Of a DNA stretch of 64,000 nt, positions 12,040 through 23,564 are shown piece by piece; positions within the stretch are counted from its first letter, which is position 1; each line of letters starts with the position of its first letter. The notes below the pieces were generated by a model. The model saw only the letters and a list, made by a program, of their open reading frames with translations, did not search any database and was not told the DNA's origin. This stretch comes from Roridomyces roridus (Eukaryota > Basidiomycota > Agaricomycetes > Agaricales > Mycenaceae): positions 186,001 to 250,000 of the forward strand of contig JARKIF010000024.1 in the NCBI GenBank assembly GCA_029378245.1, in the 5' to 3' direction. The position numbers and the translations under genes were made by a program.

Positions 12040-12325
12040 CCGACCAATCCACTCTGGTCTTCTCGAAACTTGACAGTAATACAACTGAGTACCATCCAGG
12101 AACTCGGCCGTAGTTCCCCGGAAAATAGTGCCCAGCGGGCACTTACCTGTAGTTCCTCAAACTGGTTCATTTGTGAGTTCCCGGGAGGGTACTTGGATGT
12201 AGTGCCCCAAAAAGCACTCAAAATCTAAGGCCTACATGTGAGTTCCTAAATCTCATAAATAGTGCCTCGGAACTCAGACCAAGTACCTTTACTTCCCACA
12301 GTGGGCATCGTTCAGTTGAAAGTGC
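12040..12325 (-). repeat. Degenerate GAGTTCC/GGAACTC repeat array, copy 2
   Basis: Minus-strand counterpart of 7855-8155. Read on the minus strand it starts near CACTGTGGGAAGTAAAGGTA and then repeats GAACT/AGTTCC units at irregular spacing, interleaved with GTGCC/GGCAC segments. No frame is coding. Confidence 0.55.
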
Positions 12326-12360
12326 TATATGAGATCAGGGCTTGGCAGTGGACTCTGAAT

Positions 12361-12528
12361 TGAGCTCAAGTAATCGGACCTGGTGTAGAAGCACTCCCAA
12401 CTGTCACTTCCGTACCTTTGGGAGATCTGGGTTTGATTTCCGGCGTCCGAGTGTCAAAGGCATCACCAATTTTTTTTTCGAGACTGGTCTATTTCAAGCC
12501 GTCAACCACAATCGTTCGATCGAAGACT
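12361..12528 (+). repeat. tRNA-headed SINE copy, family 1, truncated by a transposon
   Basis: Shares TGAGCTCAAGTAATCGGACC with its relatives. TCGGACC pairs with the GCGTCCGA that follows the T-arm at 12428-12452, and a TGGTGTAGAAGCACTC stretch resembles an A box. A T-run follows at 12471-12478. The sequence is cut by the target duplication of the long-TIR element at 12529. Confidence 0.55.
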
Positions 12529-12536
12529 CTGCAGGA

Positions 12537-15500
12537 CACCTAGTGCACCTCCGGATTGCTGACTAATGAACCTCGAAGGTCCCATTATGTGTCGGTTTGA
12601 TGGGGCCTTGGAGGTCCCCAGCGGAGGTATGTAATGGCGGCGAGGGCGCAGGTTGCTATTTTGGGCTGCATCCGACGCCCATCGGAGCCTCCGCCATGCG
12701 CCGCAGGGACCATGACCGCGAGCGGAAACAGCATTTAGACCAGCCCTAGGCGCACGGTACGTGTTGTGAACGTATGTTGGCCATGCAGCGGGTCGGGGAT
12801 GAAGGGAAGAGAGTGGCAGGCAAGGGGGAGGGTGGTTTTAACAGGATCTTCACCGGGGTTGCCTGCAGGCTGGAAATGGGGTCACTGTCTATGCGGCGCC
12901 AGGTATTTGGTAGCTGTGTATCGGGCACTATATTGGAGGCGGCAGGAGGGCGGAGGAGAGCGAATTTGACGCGCAGTAGCAGGACCTCCGCAGCCTCCGC
13001 TTGCGGGCGGGGGTAGCTTGCAGGTCAGACGTGGCGCTAAAATACCCACCGTGCACTCGTATGCGTGAGGTGTGCGTCATGCACTTCATGGGGTCATGGG
13101 CGGCGGCGGGAGGGTGGTTTGATTGTCCCATACCCTACGTGGAGATTGAATCAACCGACAAATTCATCGATTGGGGGATGAGGTTGGTGGAAACAGGCAT
13201 TTAATTGTATTCTTTTTCCCTGCATAAAGGCAATTGTGAGCAAGCATTCCATTTTGGCTGCCTACCGTATCTTGAAGCTGTACAACAGGCTAGGCCTACA
13301 CTATCTAGAGTCTGGAGCAAGTATCGATGCCTCAGGAACCTGTCCGGGTCCCCGGTTGTGTGTCATAGACATACCTCTGTAGCCACTAGACCTCCGCCAC
13401 CACCGGCGCCGGGGTATGTTGTTGTCGTCAACTGGCCCTCTATTTGAGTCACGGATGCAGCTTGCATCCTAGAGTCTAGGGAGATGTCTCTCAGAGATGC
13501 AGGCGAGACCAATGGTGTTCATTAACGAGGCCTAGGGACAAACCTCCGCCACTAGTAGCGCAGGTATGTACCCACTGCTTGTTTTTGGTACTGTGTCCAG
13601 ACGGGTCCATTCACTATTGACATTCCAGAATTCGGTGGAATAGTGGCAGGGGTAGGTGACGGAGGCAAATCTGGCAGCGTGGTGGATGCAAAGGCAGTGA
13701 CCGCGCGGCGGAGGTGCCGTATTGCGAGCAACATTAGGAGCCCAGAGAGGTCACTTTCTGATTGATAATGAACGTAAGATCCATGTGTAGTATTCCAGTT
13801 AATCGTGGTGGGACGTTGGCTTGACGTTGGGGCAAAGCGGCATGGTGGTGAAAAGAAAGCGGAGTAGCGGAGGTGTCAAACACAGCCGAGTCCGAGGTTC
13901 CTGCAGATCTTGATCAGCCAATCAGAAAGCGAATAAAACCAGGATCACCTTGATTTCACTCGATAAGAGTCTTTCCAATGGCCTTTGGGCTCGAACCGAC
14001 TTGCGATAACATCAGGGAAGCCGCCCGAGGTCATTAAATCAATTTCAAGTCGCGATCTCCCAGGCACCCGTGAAATGCACAGTTGGAGCCGGAAGGTACG
14101 CTAGTTCTCGGTAGGTTTTGGTGTTCAAGTAATGTACTTGTATCATTCAAGACTGAAATATTGTGCCTGCTCCTGGATTACATTTTAGATACAATTCAAC
14201 AGTTTCTTGAAGCCCAGAGCCGCCTTCTCAACAGGCTATATGCTCGGGGAAAACATGCATGTTGAAATATACAAATCTCCGGGGCTTTGGGAAACATGAG
14301 GAACTACATATTTCTGTCCTTGGATTTGAGATAGGATATGTTCAAGCTGCTCAGAAGCAAATGTTCAGCGAGGTTGCCAGCTATTCCTCGTGTATAAAGA
14401 AGTTGACATTCAAATCACCGAGATTGATTGTTTCGGACATAGTGGGCACATGGGAGAGTTCCTGGCTTTAAATATCGAGCAGAAGACAGGGCCATCGCAC
14501 GAAAAATAACCTCAGCTATACGCAAGAACCACGGAGGGGCCATGAAAGTTATGGGAGCTGGATCAACCACTCACCTCCGCCACTCGGTTACCTCCGCCAC
14601 CTCCGCTGACTTGTCGTTTGCTTCGTTTTTATCCTCCAGATGAACCGAAGGTCATGCAACAGGCTCATACCACACCACGCATGTCTCTGGAGATTTTGCT
14701 TACCTGACCAGTATGTGCGGAGGGTATGACGGCGCGGAGGTTCTGACTGCGGCGGCGGAGGTGCGTGACAGAACTCACAGTTAACTCTTGAACCCGCTAT
14801 ATACATAATTGGTTAACCCTCACTTTGAAATTCAGGCATCTCCAACTACAATCCGAGTTGGGCCGGAAGGGAAGGGCTCAGCGAATGAGGGATGACATTC
14901 GAAGATCCAGGTCAGTGTGTTAAAATTGTTTTGATTTGCTCACATGCAAACGGTAGCTCAGCTACATTTCTTACAGAATTGCTGCTTTTCTTGAACTAGA
15001 TATCCTAAATGCTCCCACTTTGTGCCAGGTCCGTACGACAGAATTTCATCTCCCCCACAGCCACCACTGCCGCCCATGAAAGATGAAACGGATAATACCT
15101 GCGCGTGGCATGTGCACGGTGGGCATTATAGTAGCCCATCTCCGCCTGCAGATCACCTCCACAAGCAAGCGGAGGCTGCGGAGGTGCAGCTGCCATCCAC
15201 CGAACCTGGCTCGCCCTCGCCCTCCCACCGTCTCAAATACTCGACCAGCGAGTACATGGTGCAGCATCATGCGCGCAGCCGATTTTTGGCCTGCATGGAC
15301 CCCGTTCGCAGGCGGAGGTACTGCTGAAACGCTGCCGCCGCTTGCCTACCACTCCCTTCCCTCCGTCCCCGACTTGCTGCATGGCCAACATACGTTCACA
15401 ACACGTACCGTGCGCCTAGGGCTGGTCTAAATGCTGTTTCCGCTCGCGGTCATGGTCCCTGCGGCGCCTGGCGGAGGCTCCTATGGGCAGCCCAAAATAG

Positions 15501-15619
15501 CAACCTGCGCCCTCGCCGCCATTACATACCTCCGCCGGGGACCTCCAAGGCCCCATCAAACCAACATATAATGGGACCTTCGAGGTCCATTAGTCAGCAA
15601 TCCGGAGGTGCACTAGGTG
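12537..15619. mobile_element. 3.1-kb element with ~600-bp inverted termini
   Basis: The left end CACCTAGTGCACCTCCGG (12537) and the inverted right end (15619) are nearly identical for about 270 nt, then similarity fades but can be followed to roughly 13130 and 15030. A perfect octamer, ctgcagga, flanks the element (12529-12536 and 15620-15627). The termini and interior are rich in CCTCCGCC and GGCGGAGG units. The ~1.9-kb centre has only short frames (80 codons or fewer), so it is non-autonomous or dead. An 8-bp duplication fits hAT or P-like elements. Very long termini are commoner in Mutator-like elements, whose duplications are usually 9-11 bp, so the superfamily is open. Confidence 0.88.
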
Positions 15620-15654
15620 CTGCAGGATTGCTCTTGAAGTTCGAGTTTTAGACT

Positions 15655-16287
15655 CTACTGCGGTTCCGGTCCCGTAGGCAGTATGATTCGGCCATGCGAC
15701 CACCGTACTGCCCGAAAGTCGAGCTCCTTCAAGGATGTGAGTGGCGCAGGCTCACCGCTCAAAATTTCACACGGGAAATCAAAGCCTCCTTCTACTTCCA
15801 ATGATAGATTGAGTAGCTGAGGGAAGTACGGCGCGAGCACGGGGAGTATCACTTGTGATTGGGATCCCAAGTGTAGGAGTGTGTCGATTCGAAATGGGAG
15901 AATGCCGACGCGAGCAAGTCTTGACCGCAGGATATCCTCAAGGTTCGCTAGAGAATATGCCGTGGGCTTGCCCGTGTGCAGAGCAGGCCACAAGCGAGGG
16001 GACGCAAGCGCTATGCTCCGCCACTGGCTGCACACACTGGCTAAAGTGAGAGGCGTGGGCCTCGAGGTATAGGCATCATCCTGGACTTCCAAGTAGTGCG
16101 CGAAGATTTCGGAGGTTATATCGAGGGGAAATGTGCCAAGGACTGAGTACACGATGGAATCCAGAGCCGTGGAGACCCTCTGCTCCTGTTCGTGCAGAAC
16201 CGCCAGTTGAGACTCTAGAGCTGCGATCTGGGATCGAATTTGAGCAAGTTTAGTGCGTAGTTTGGCGTTGGGATCGACATCGGACAT
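15655..16287 (-). CDS. F-box-like protein, C-terminally truncated
   Basis: One uninterrupted frame. I chose the ATG at 16287 (MSDVDPNAKLRTKLAQIRSQ) because the 50 codons upstream in frame are not family-like. The protein has the standard Agaricomycete layout: an N-terminal coiled coil (IRSQIAALESQLAVLHEQEQ), then the F-box core with PLDITSEIF, LTLASVCSQWRSIALASPRLW, and the start of the LRR-like region. F-box proteins bring substrates to SCF ubiquitin ligases through SKP1. At about 210 aa it is half the length of the intact paralogue at 24467-25936. Its stop lies only 36 nt from the transposon at 12537-15619, so loss of the 3' half by that insertion is likely. It may be a pseudogene. Confidence 0.65.
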   Translation of the reverse strand: MSDVDPNAKLRTKLAQIRSQIAALESQLAVLHEQEQRVSTALDSIVYSVLGTFPLDITSEIFAHYLEVQDDAYTSRPTPLTLASVCSQWRSIALASPRLWPALHTGKPTAYSLANLEDILRSRLARVGILPFRIDTLLHLGSQSQVILPVLAPYFPQLLNLSLEVEGGFDFPCEILSGEPAPLTSLKELDFRAVRWSHGRIILPTGPEPQ

Positions 16288-16597
16288 GGTGGTGGAAGCA
16301 GTGAGTGTTTGGTGAGTCTTTGTCGCATCATTGGATCGGTAGCGGCGGCAAGCGCCATCCCCTACTCTGCCGGGCACGGTTGCAATGATAAATTCAGCAA
16401 TGTTTCTCCATCTACCCTCAGAGTCATAAGCTCTCAATTGTTGCCCCCGCCGAGGTCAAATCTATATGGTATCACTGCTCAAGTCTACTTCCAAAGTCGA
16501 AGCTAGCACTTTTTTGATCAAATCAAAGGGCAATCATTTTTGTTCAGCTCATGCAGAGCTTGTTTCCTGCAATATCCCCCTCAAACTCTCTGGACCC

Positions 16598-17242
16598 TCA
16601 ACATTCCATGAATTTAACTGCAGTTAGTGCCGGTGGCTTCTCCGAGTTGGTCATCCACAATTGAACCTGGAATCTGACTCGGTTTTGTAGGTTCGGAATA
16701 AGCCTGCCAAATTTCCCGCTCATGATCAAGCGACCCGAGGCTGCCATGCTGAGACTGCCGATGCAGCCGATGATGGTCCCTGCCGCAGTGCCGATTTCTG
16801 GCACAACATTGAAGGTATGGATGGGGCCACGTGGTCTCATGAGGTCATTCATCATGATCTGACAAGGATCTTCTGATGAGGATGGCTTTGGCGGGAGATC
16901 AGGCGTTTCACGCCCACAGAAACCCTTCTCTGCTACGCTAGAGTAGGGGATCATGATGCGCCTTGTCTTCACCGACCATTCCGACGTCGACGCTTGGCCC
17001 CTTCGATAGAGGCTCCTCGTTGTCCTCGCTCCATACTGGCCACCAAAGAAGACACCCGTGAATCTTCTCACCAATAGCTCGTTTGTCGACTTGAGCTCGA
17101 GGGCAGCACATGATAGCAACGCATAGTGTCTGGACGGTACACGAGGGACGAGCTGCGTTGGGGCTGGATGCGTCTTCATAAGGTGCGTGAGGTTTGTCGT
17201 AATGTGTGTCCCTCTTTTACAGACACTTCCAGGCTTTCGCAT
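16598..17242 (-). CDS. Hypothetical ORF, doubtful
   Basis: A 214-codon frame starting MRKPGSVCKRGTHITTNLTH. I do not recognise it. There is a hydrophobic stretch with IGTAAGTIIGCIGSLSMAAS near residue 150, which could be one membrane segment, and basic clusters before it. No start context or introns support it, and the region lies between decayed genes. It may be a chance frame or a fragment. Confidence 0.2.
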   Translation of the reverse strand: MRKPGSVCKRGTHITTNLTHLMKTHPAPTQLVPRVPSRHYALLSCAALELKSTNELLVRRFTGVFFGGQYGARTTRSLYRRGQASTSEWSVKTRRIMIPYSSVAEKGFCGRETPDLPPKPSSSEDPCQIMMNDLMRPRGPIHTFNVVPEIGTAAGTIIGCIGSLSMAASGRLIMSGKFGRLIPNLQNRVRFQVQLWMTNSEKPPALTAVKFMEC

Positions 17243-18149
17243 CCTTCAAATGGGAGCTTTTCCTGCGACGATTCAAAGAACGAGACTGCTGTCTCCTTCG
17301 GTCTCGTACCTCGCAGTCGACGGCAAGATGACGTGTGTTCACAGCTGCATTCGTTGCGCGACAAGTGCTACCGTCAGCTGCCGGTAGACCTGCAGACATT
17401 TGTCGGTCGTGCCAGCGAGGTATGCTCCAAACTCCAACGGCTCGGGATTGCCAACTCATTACATCGCTCAAGGTGCCCATGGGACCCTCGCTCGAAGCCT
17501 TGTATCGTAGCTGGTCGAGGCGCAGCCTCGTATGGCTCCCAGTCCGTGTCCTTATGCGTATTCATATCGCTCCCCACACATCTCGATCCCACTCTCGGCA
17601 CTCCATTTCTGCATGTCCTGGCCAATGCTCGACGCCGCCCCTGCTTCTCCGACCCGCTGCATCGCGATCATCCCTTTGCTCGGATGGGCATCCGGGCTGT
17701 GGAGGACTGGAGTTGCCAGACTGCCAGTGCCCGTCATCCTGTCATCCCCGCTACTCCCCATCCAAAGACGCTCACGTCGTCATGCACCTCGGGCTGCGTT
17801 CCAAGGAGACGCGTTGCAATCGCCGGCGATCCCCGCTGCTGCGGCCCATCTTGAATCGTCGACAAGGCGGAGGTGGTCGAGAGCTAGGGGCGTGGTCTCG
17901 AGGCCTGTCCGACGCTCGTCCGCCCACTTCCCAATTCACCGCTGCCTGCGCCTTCCCATCGCGTGCTGCCGCGTCCATTTGTCTCGGAGGCCGAGATGAC
18001 CAGCGCATCTATATCTTACAATCTCCTGGGTGCGATTGTCGAGACCCGCTCCTAAAGCCCACATATCCGCGGGCGTTTCCTACTTCCTTGCCCACTCCTG
18101 GGAAAGCGAAGGGCTGAGGGTGCCATTCCTCCTCAAGTCGTCGTATCAG
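17243..18149. other. GC-rich stretch with overlapping open frames, no recognised gene
   Basis: Frames of 83-260 codons run on both strands because CpG-rich sequence contains few stops. None shows a convincing domain. Those on the plus strand (17126-17854, 17335-18117) are Arg/Ser/Pro/Cys-rich in the manner of non-coding frames. Confidence 0.4.
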
Positions 18150-19060
18150 TCGTCGCCGGCCACCGACTACCCCCCGTACGACGTCACGCGTGTATATCCA
18201 AGTCCCGCTCAGATCTTCAGCAACGGGCTAGTCCCCTCGACCTCCCTCACTCGTCACCCTGCGACATCGATATACCGCCTTTCTTCACAATCTCAGTGGC
18301 AGACGGGTCGTTACCGGCGGGCTTGGGCCTTCAGTCCGCCAACGCCCGTTCTATGGCTCTTCAAGGTCGCAGGGGGTAGGGTACTGGTCGGTGACGGCCG
18401 GGCTGGCCCGCCAGCATCGCATCTCTTTCGGCGGGACGAATCTACCTACGGTGGACGCGAGGTCGGGATGGGATGTTCAGGAGGATTTTTGATTGCTTTA
18501 CGGACCAGCGGGGTGGAAACGACGCCGAGGTGGCCTCTTCATTCGTCTTGCAGTCTTGTCCCTTTGACCTCGAGTCCGTCTAACGGTTTCGTCGTCGACC
18601 ACCGACTACCCGCCGTACGACGTCACGCGTGTGTATCCAAGTCCCGCTCCCATCTTCCGCACCGGGCTAGTCTCCTCGCCCTCCCTCACTCGTACGAATC
18701 GTCGCCTCTGCCGCGTCGACCGCATGGCTTTTCTTCGCGATCTCGGTGGCATGGTCGTCACGGATGGGCTCAGGCCTTGGGTCTGTCAACGCCCGCTGGC
18801 ACTCGCCGAATATTCACCCTTCGTCCGCGCATAATGGCATGCTGGTGAGATGCTCTGCGCGGGCTTTGCTATGGGCCCACAAGGTGTAGGGTGCTGGTCG
18901 GTGACGGTCATCTCTTTTGGCGGGATGGATCTACCCAGGGTGGACGCGAGGTCGGGATAGGATGCTCAGGAGGATTTGTGACTGCTTTACGGACCAGTGG
19001 GGTGGAAACGACGCCGAGGAGGCCTCTCTGTCGCCTCTTTCGTCTTGCAGTCTTCTGCGA
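18150..19060. repeat. Tandem duplication of a ~450-bp unit
   Basis: Unit 1 (about 18150-18595) and unit 2 (about 18596-19060) share the start ACCGACTACC, CCGTACGACGTCACGCGTGT, the middle GGTCGGTGACGG, and the end GGGGTGGAAACGACGCCGAG. Divergence and small indels between copies shift the reading frames, so neither unit keeps a common long protein. It may be two decayed copies of a coding exon; I could not decide which frame, if any, was coding. Confidence 0.6.
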
Positions 19061-19291
19061 TCCCGGGTCGGTTTGAGACCCGTTGTTTACTTGGCTAGTC
19101 GGGCGGGGAGACCGGGGAGAGCATGGGTCTATCGTGTGGTGGGATGACCGAATGGATGCTTTGGGTAGACAGGGCGAATGTGTTCTTTGAATCTTTGATG
19201 CGGAGCCTCGACCTTTTCCCAATTTGGGCTGTGGCTGTGATCTGACCCACCTCTGTCTCCGCGCACTGTTACTTTGCACACCACTACCGCT

Positions 19292-20796
19292 ATGAGTGGT
19301 GCCAGACTTCGCTCCTGCCTAGCCCAGATCGACGAACAGATCATCTCACTGCAGTCGCAGCTCGCGCGTCTGCAGACCGATCGAAAGAGCGTCATCGACG
19401 AGCTCGCGGCGATCGTATATCCCGTTCTCTCCCTCCCACACGACGTTACTGCGAAAATATTTCTGCACTACGTACATGAAGATTATGATACCGATGTCGC
19501 CTCAACGCGCACTGACAGGCCCATTCTTCTCGCCAGCATCTGTGCATCGTGGCGGGAGGTGGCCCTGGCAAATCCTCACCTGTGGACTCATCTCGACACT
19601 ACGCGCATTCCTCGCGCCTGGAACCACAAAATGGATCTGCTCCAGACTTTCATGTCTCGAGCCGGTCGACTCCCAGTGAATTTCCGCACAGCAGTCCCCT
19701 CCTACAAGGCTCCGGAGCACGCAGAGATCCTAGATCTCATAGGGAGACACTTGTCGCAGTGTGGAAGCCTGGATCTCTTCCTCCTTTCGACGACTTCCAT
19801 CCCCATAAACACCACCGTACAACTGCCTCACCTCACCAGCCTTTCTTTTAGCGGTGGCTACGCCATAGCTTTCCCTCCTTTATTCAACGCGCCGCGTTTG
19901 GGAGAGCTCCGACTCCAGGGTGTTTCACTCGTGGATTGGCGCACCTGTCTTCCGTGGAGTCAACTCACAACGCTCCGACTTTTTTATCCGAAGTCTATGG
20001 ACGAGTGTTGTGAAATGGTGCTCCAGACGCCCAATCTGGAGCTTCTCGAGCTCTCCCACTTCAACAGCCGGGTCTTTTGGAGTGTATCGGATGAATCTGC
20101 GCAACCTCAGATTTTCCCTCGGCTTCACACCCTCCACCTTTGCGGCGCCGCCAGTTATGATATCATCCCCCGCCTCACTCTCCCGGCTCTGCGGGACGTC
20201 AGTGTGACCAAGCCTCCCTCAGACTTCCCTTCCGTGGCCAAGAACCTGATCGAGCGATCCGAATGCTCCCCGGCAACGCTCTTCATTTCCACAAACGTTG
20301 GATGGGATGGAATCCATCCTAGGTGTCTTACCGACAGTTTCAAGCCTCACATTGTATTGTGGAGGAATGAAGGACGAGTCTTTCGTGGGGCTACTCAAAC
20401 TCCTCGGCTCGCCCATCTGCCCTGCGCTGGGCTATCTCACGTTGCAAGACTACCCGTCAAAGCTCCCGTTGGTGCCGCTCGTCGAGATGCTTCAATGTCT
20501 AACAAACAAGCGCGACCTGCCCCGCCTCTCCTTGTTCAAACTGAATGTTATGAGGGGTTGGAACCAGGATGTGGAATGCGATGATGACGAGCTGGAAGAT
20601 GCCCTCGACCAACTTCACCGGTTGCGCCTGGCAGGGCTGGAAATGGATATCCCATCCAAAAACAACTGGTTGAAGGACGCGATGAGCTTGAGAATGGTAT
20701 GTCCGTTTCCTCCTGCGCCGCCGCGTGTACATCGATGCTTATTCTTTGAAGGTTGAGGCCGCGGTAAACAAGACTCGTAAATGCTCTATCCTGTAA
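19292..20796 (+). pseudogene. F-box/LRR-like gene with a frameshift
   Basis: From the ATG at 19292 (MSGARLRSCLAQIDEQIISL) the frame runs through a coiled coil, the F-box core (SLPHDVTAKIFLHYV, ILLASICASWREVALANPHLW) and LRR-like repeats as far as LIERSECSPATL near 20275. Family-like sequence then continues in the +1 frame (GMESILGVLPTVSSLTLYCG) to MSLRM, a 55-nt intron at 20697-20751, and a short last exon ending 20796. Alignment by eye to the minus-strand paralogue at 24467-25936 supports the second frame as the original one. Either the gene carries a 1-2 nt indel near 20255-20300 or the assembly does. An unusual intron is less likely because no donor/acceptor pair of normal size fits there. 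Confidence 0.7.
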
Positions 20797-21237
20797 CCCG
20801 AAAAGAATCATACGCGGGTACTTTGACGCCGATCAGCGCCCCAATTGCGGTTGAATTGCGGCAACTGCGCCTCCGGCGGCAATTTCACCGTGTCCTTCGA
20901 CATCTCTCTCGTCATGCTGCTGCGCTCCTCGATATTTTTGTACACGATGTAAGTTGTAACGGGTCCTATTCAGATCTCAGAGCTCTTCACAAATTAAAAT
21001 TTCATGAATCTAGCAAACAAATTGAGGACTAGCTGGCATTCACCAAATTCCTCCGACCCACGTACCGAGATTCAAACTCCAGGCCTCTCCAGGCCTACAC
21101 TTCTCCGCTTGCGGCCCGCATGACGTATTCACGCTGACGCGGAATTGTGAGAGATTTTGCTGTGGCGCTTCTCTCATTTAAGTACCCATGTCCCAGGCGG
21201 TTGTCGCCCTCCCTGTCCTTCCTCCCGTCACACTCGC

Positions 21238-23471
21238 ATGCTCGCACAACTACTCTGGCCCATTGCCCTGACCCTCGCGGGCTATGCCATCTACCATACC
21301 TCGTATTTCATCTATCGCGAGTGGGCGTCGCCGCTCCGATTCGTCGAAGGACCGCCCAGTGCGAGTCTCCTGTTGGGGAATTTGAGCGAGATGGTGGTGT
21401 GTACGCCGTGAAACAATGACTCTTGGTACGATGACGTGCATGTCAGACTGCAGCAAAGATGTCAGGGTGGCAGAAGCAGTTTGGAAAGACTTTTCGGTTC
21501 AGGTGCGCTTTCTCTCACCACTTCAACGGGCAGCCGCCTAATTGATCCACAGAGGCTTATTCAGCGTACTGGCTCTGATTTCTGTCCATTGTCCGAGGCT
21601 GACCCTCTCCAGATGAGCCAGCTGCAAACGGCCGACATCAAAGCGTTGAATCATATATTTGCAAACCCTGAGATCTACAGAAAACCATTTAACAACGTCG
21701 TTATGCAGCGGTTGCACGGGGAAGGTCTGCTCTCTGTCGAGCTTGGTGCGCATACTCAACAGGTATTTCCTCACCCTGGCTTGCACTCTTCACTCCAGCT
21801 CTTCTACAGAGGCGTCTCTTGGTAAGTCTGCCACCTGGTAAAATGTCCGTCACTTGATTAGCCATCCAGAACCCGGCGTTCGGTACCGCGCAAATCCGAC
21901 TCTTGACGGAGATATTCGTGGAAAAGTCCATCCAGCTACGCAACATCTGGGCTAAACAAGTCGACGCTACCACCAGTGCCGATGGAGTGCAGATCGACGT
22001 CTCATCGTGGCTGCGCCGTGTCGCGCTGGACATTATCGGCGAGGCTGGTGAGTTTGCGCACTGGTTGGTTGGTCAAGCATCGTGCCTTGACTCGAACCAA
22101 AGGTTTCAACCACCATTTCAACTCGCTCGACGAAGATGGCAAACCCGACGAGTTGGACGAGGCGTTCACGGAGTTGTTCCATTCACCCAAGGCGCAACAC
22201 GCGTTTGCAGCTGTGACTGCACAGGCGCGGTTTCCGATTCTCAGACTGCTGGTGCGTACTAATTAATCCAGCGTTTGCACCAGTCTCAAAACTTGAAGCC
22301 TATACCAGGCGCGAGCGTCATTGATAACGCCTCGGCAAGTATGCACGCCGCTGGCGAGCGCATCGTTTCAAATAGCTTGGCGGTGCTGGAGGCCTCGGAA
22401 GAAGGTGGCAAGTCGCTCGGCGCGAAACGTGATCTTCTATCTGTCCTCTTGAAGGCGAACGTGTCGCCCGGGGTCCTCGAGCATCAACGGTTGACGGAGA
22501 GTGAGATGGTTGCTCGTGAGTGAATTATCACTCCAACTCGCAACCTTGATTGATGCGGATGATAGAAATTCCGACCTTCCTCGCCGCCGGCCATGAGACG
22601 TCGAGTTCGGCTGTGACATGGGCGTTGCATGCGCTCTCGCTAAGCCCTCTTGTGCAATCCAAACTGCGGGAAGAACTGCTCGGTCTGAACACGGAGAATC
22701 CCAGCATGGAGGAACTCAATTCGCTGCCGTATCTCGAGAACATCGGTATGTGCTTTACTCTTCTTTCTTTCGACCCAAGACTCTGAACTTCAATCCATTC
22801 CTAGTCCGAGAGACCCTGCGTGTCCACTCACCCATCCCATCCATCCAACGTCAGGCCGTGCAAGATGACGTGTTACCCCTCTCGACGCCGTACATCGGCA
22901 AGGATGGAACAGAACATGAAAGCCTGCCGTACGCGAGCAGCTTTGCTTGACTCACTTCGAGGCTCACCTACAGACAGGATACCCAAAGGCCAGCTCGTCG
23001 ATATACCGATTCTCGCTGTCAACACGGACAAGGATATTTGGGGTGAAGATGCCGAGCTGTTCCGGTATGTCCATCAATCAAGTTTGAATAATCCCAACCA
23101 TTTATCCAATCCCAATGCGTAGCCCCGAGCGCTGGGAGAACATACCCACTGCAGCCAACTCCGTCCCTGGGATCTGGTCCCATCTACTCACCTTCTTCGC
23201 CGGACCACATCATTGTATCGGATTTCGATTCTCCCTCGTCGAGTGCGTCAGATTCCATGTTTAATTGCGTGTCCCACAGCTGACAATATAAACAAGAATC
23301 AAAGCCCTCCTCTTCGTCCTCTTGCGTTCTTTCGAATTTGTGCCCGCGGTGCCAGATAAGGATATCATGCCCACGGCGCTCGGGCTCAGGCGACCTCTGG
23401 TTAAGGGACAAGATGGGGCGTCGAGGTTGCCGTTGCTTGTCAAGTTGTACCAGTCCGAGCATGAGGATTGA
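21238..23471 (+). CDS. Cytochrome P450 monooxygenase (13 exons, 538 aa)
   Basis: Exons: 21238-21393, 21447-21502, 21553-21565, 21613-21762, 21810-21821, 21870-22047, 22103-22251, 22299-22515, 22566-22745, 22805-22928, 22978-23064, 23123-23242, 23297-23471; all introns are GT-AG and the frame closes exactly. The N-terminus [20 protein letters not shown] is a membrane anchor, followed by a proline-containing hinge. Hallmarks are the I-helix AGHETSS (residues ~317-323), the K-helix ETLR (~373-376), a PERW motif (~442) and the haem loop [10 protein letters not shown] with the ligand Cys at ~472. The protein is expected in the ER, using a CPR reductase to hydroxylate an unknown substrate. Exons of 13 and 12 nt are required to keep family sequence (RGLFS and RRLL). 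The haem loop has His-His where many family members have an Arg. It lies between F-box copies; the nearest other redox gene is the FAD monooxygenase 4.6 kb downstream. Confidence 0.88.
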
Positions 23472-23564
23472 CGAGGACATTATCATTTCGGCGGCAAGTT
23501 GTAATTAATGTTTTTGTGTATTGTTTGATTCAAGTTTGATTTGACCAAATCAAGTTCGATCTCA

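Noticed and set aside
17126..18117. Long overlapping frames as a novel gene
   Set aside because: Open on several frames and both strands with biased composition, no domain and no intron logic. A brief kinase-like string (DMWALGAGL) on the minus strand is isolated and followed by stops.
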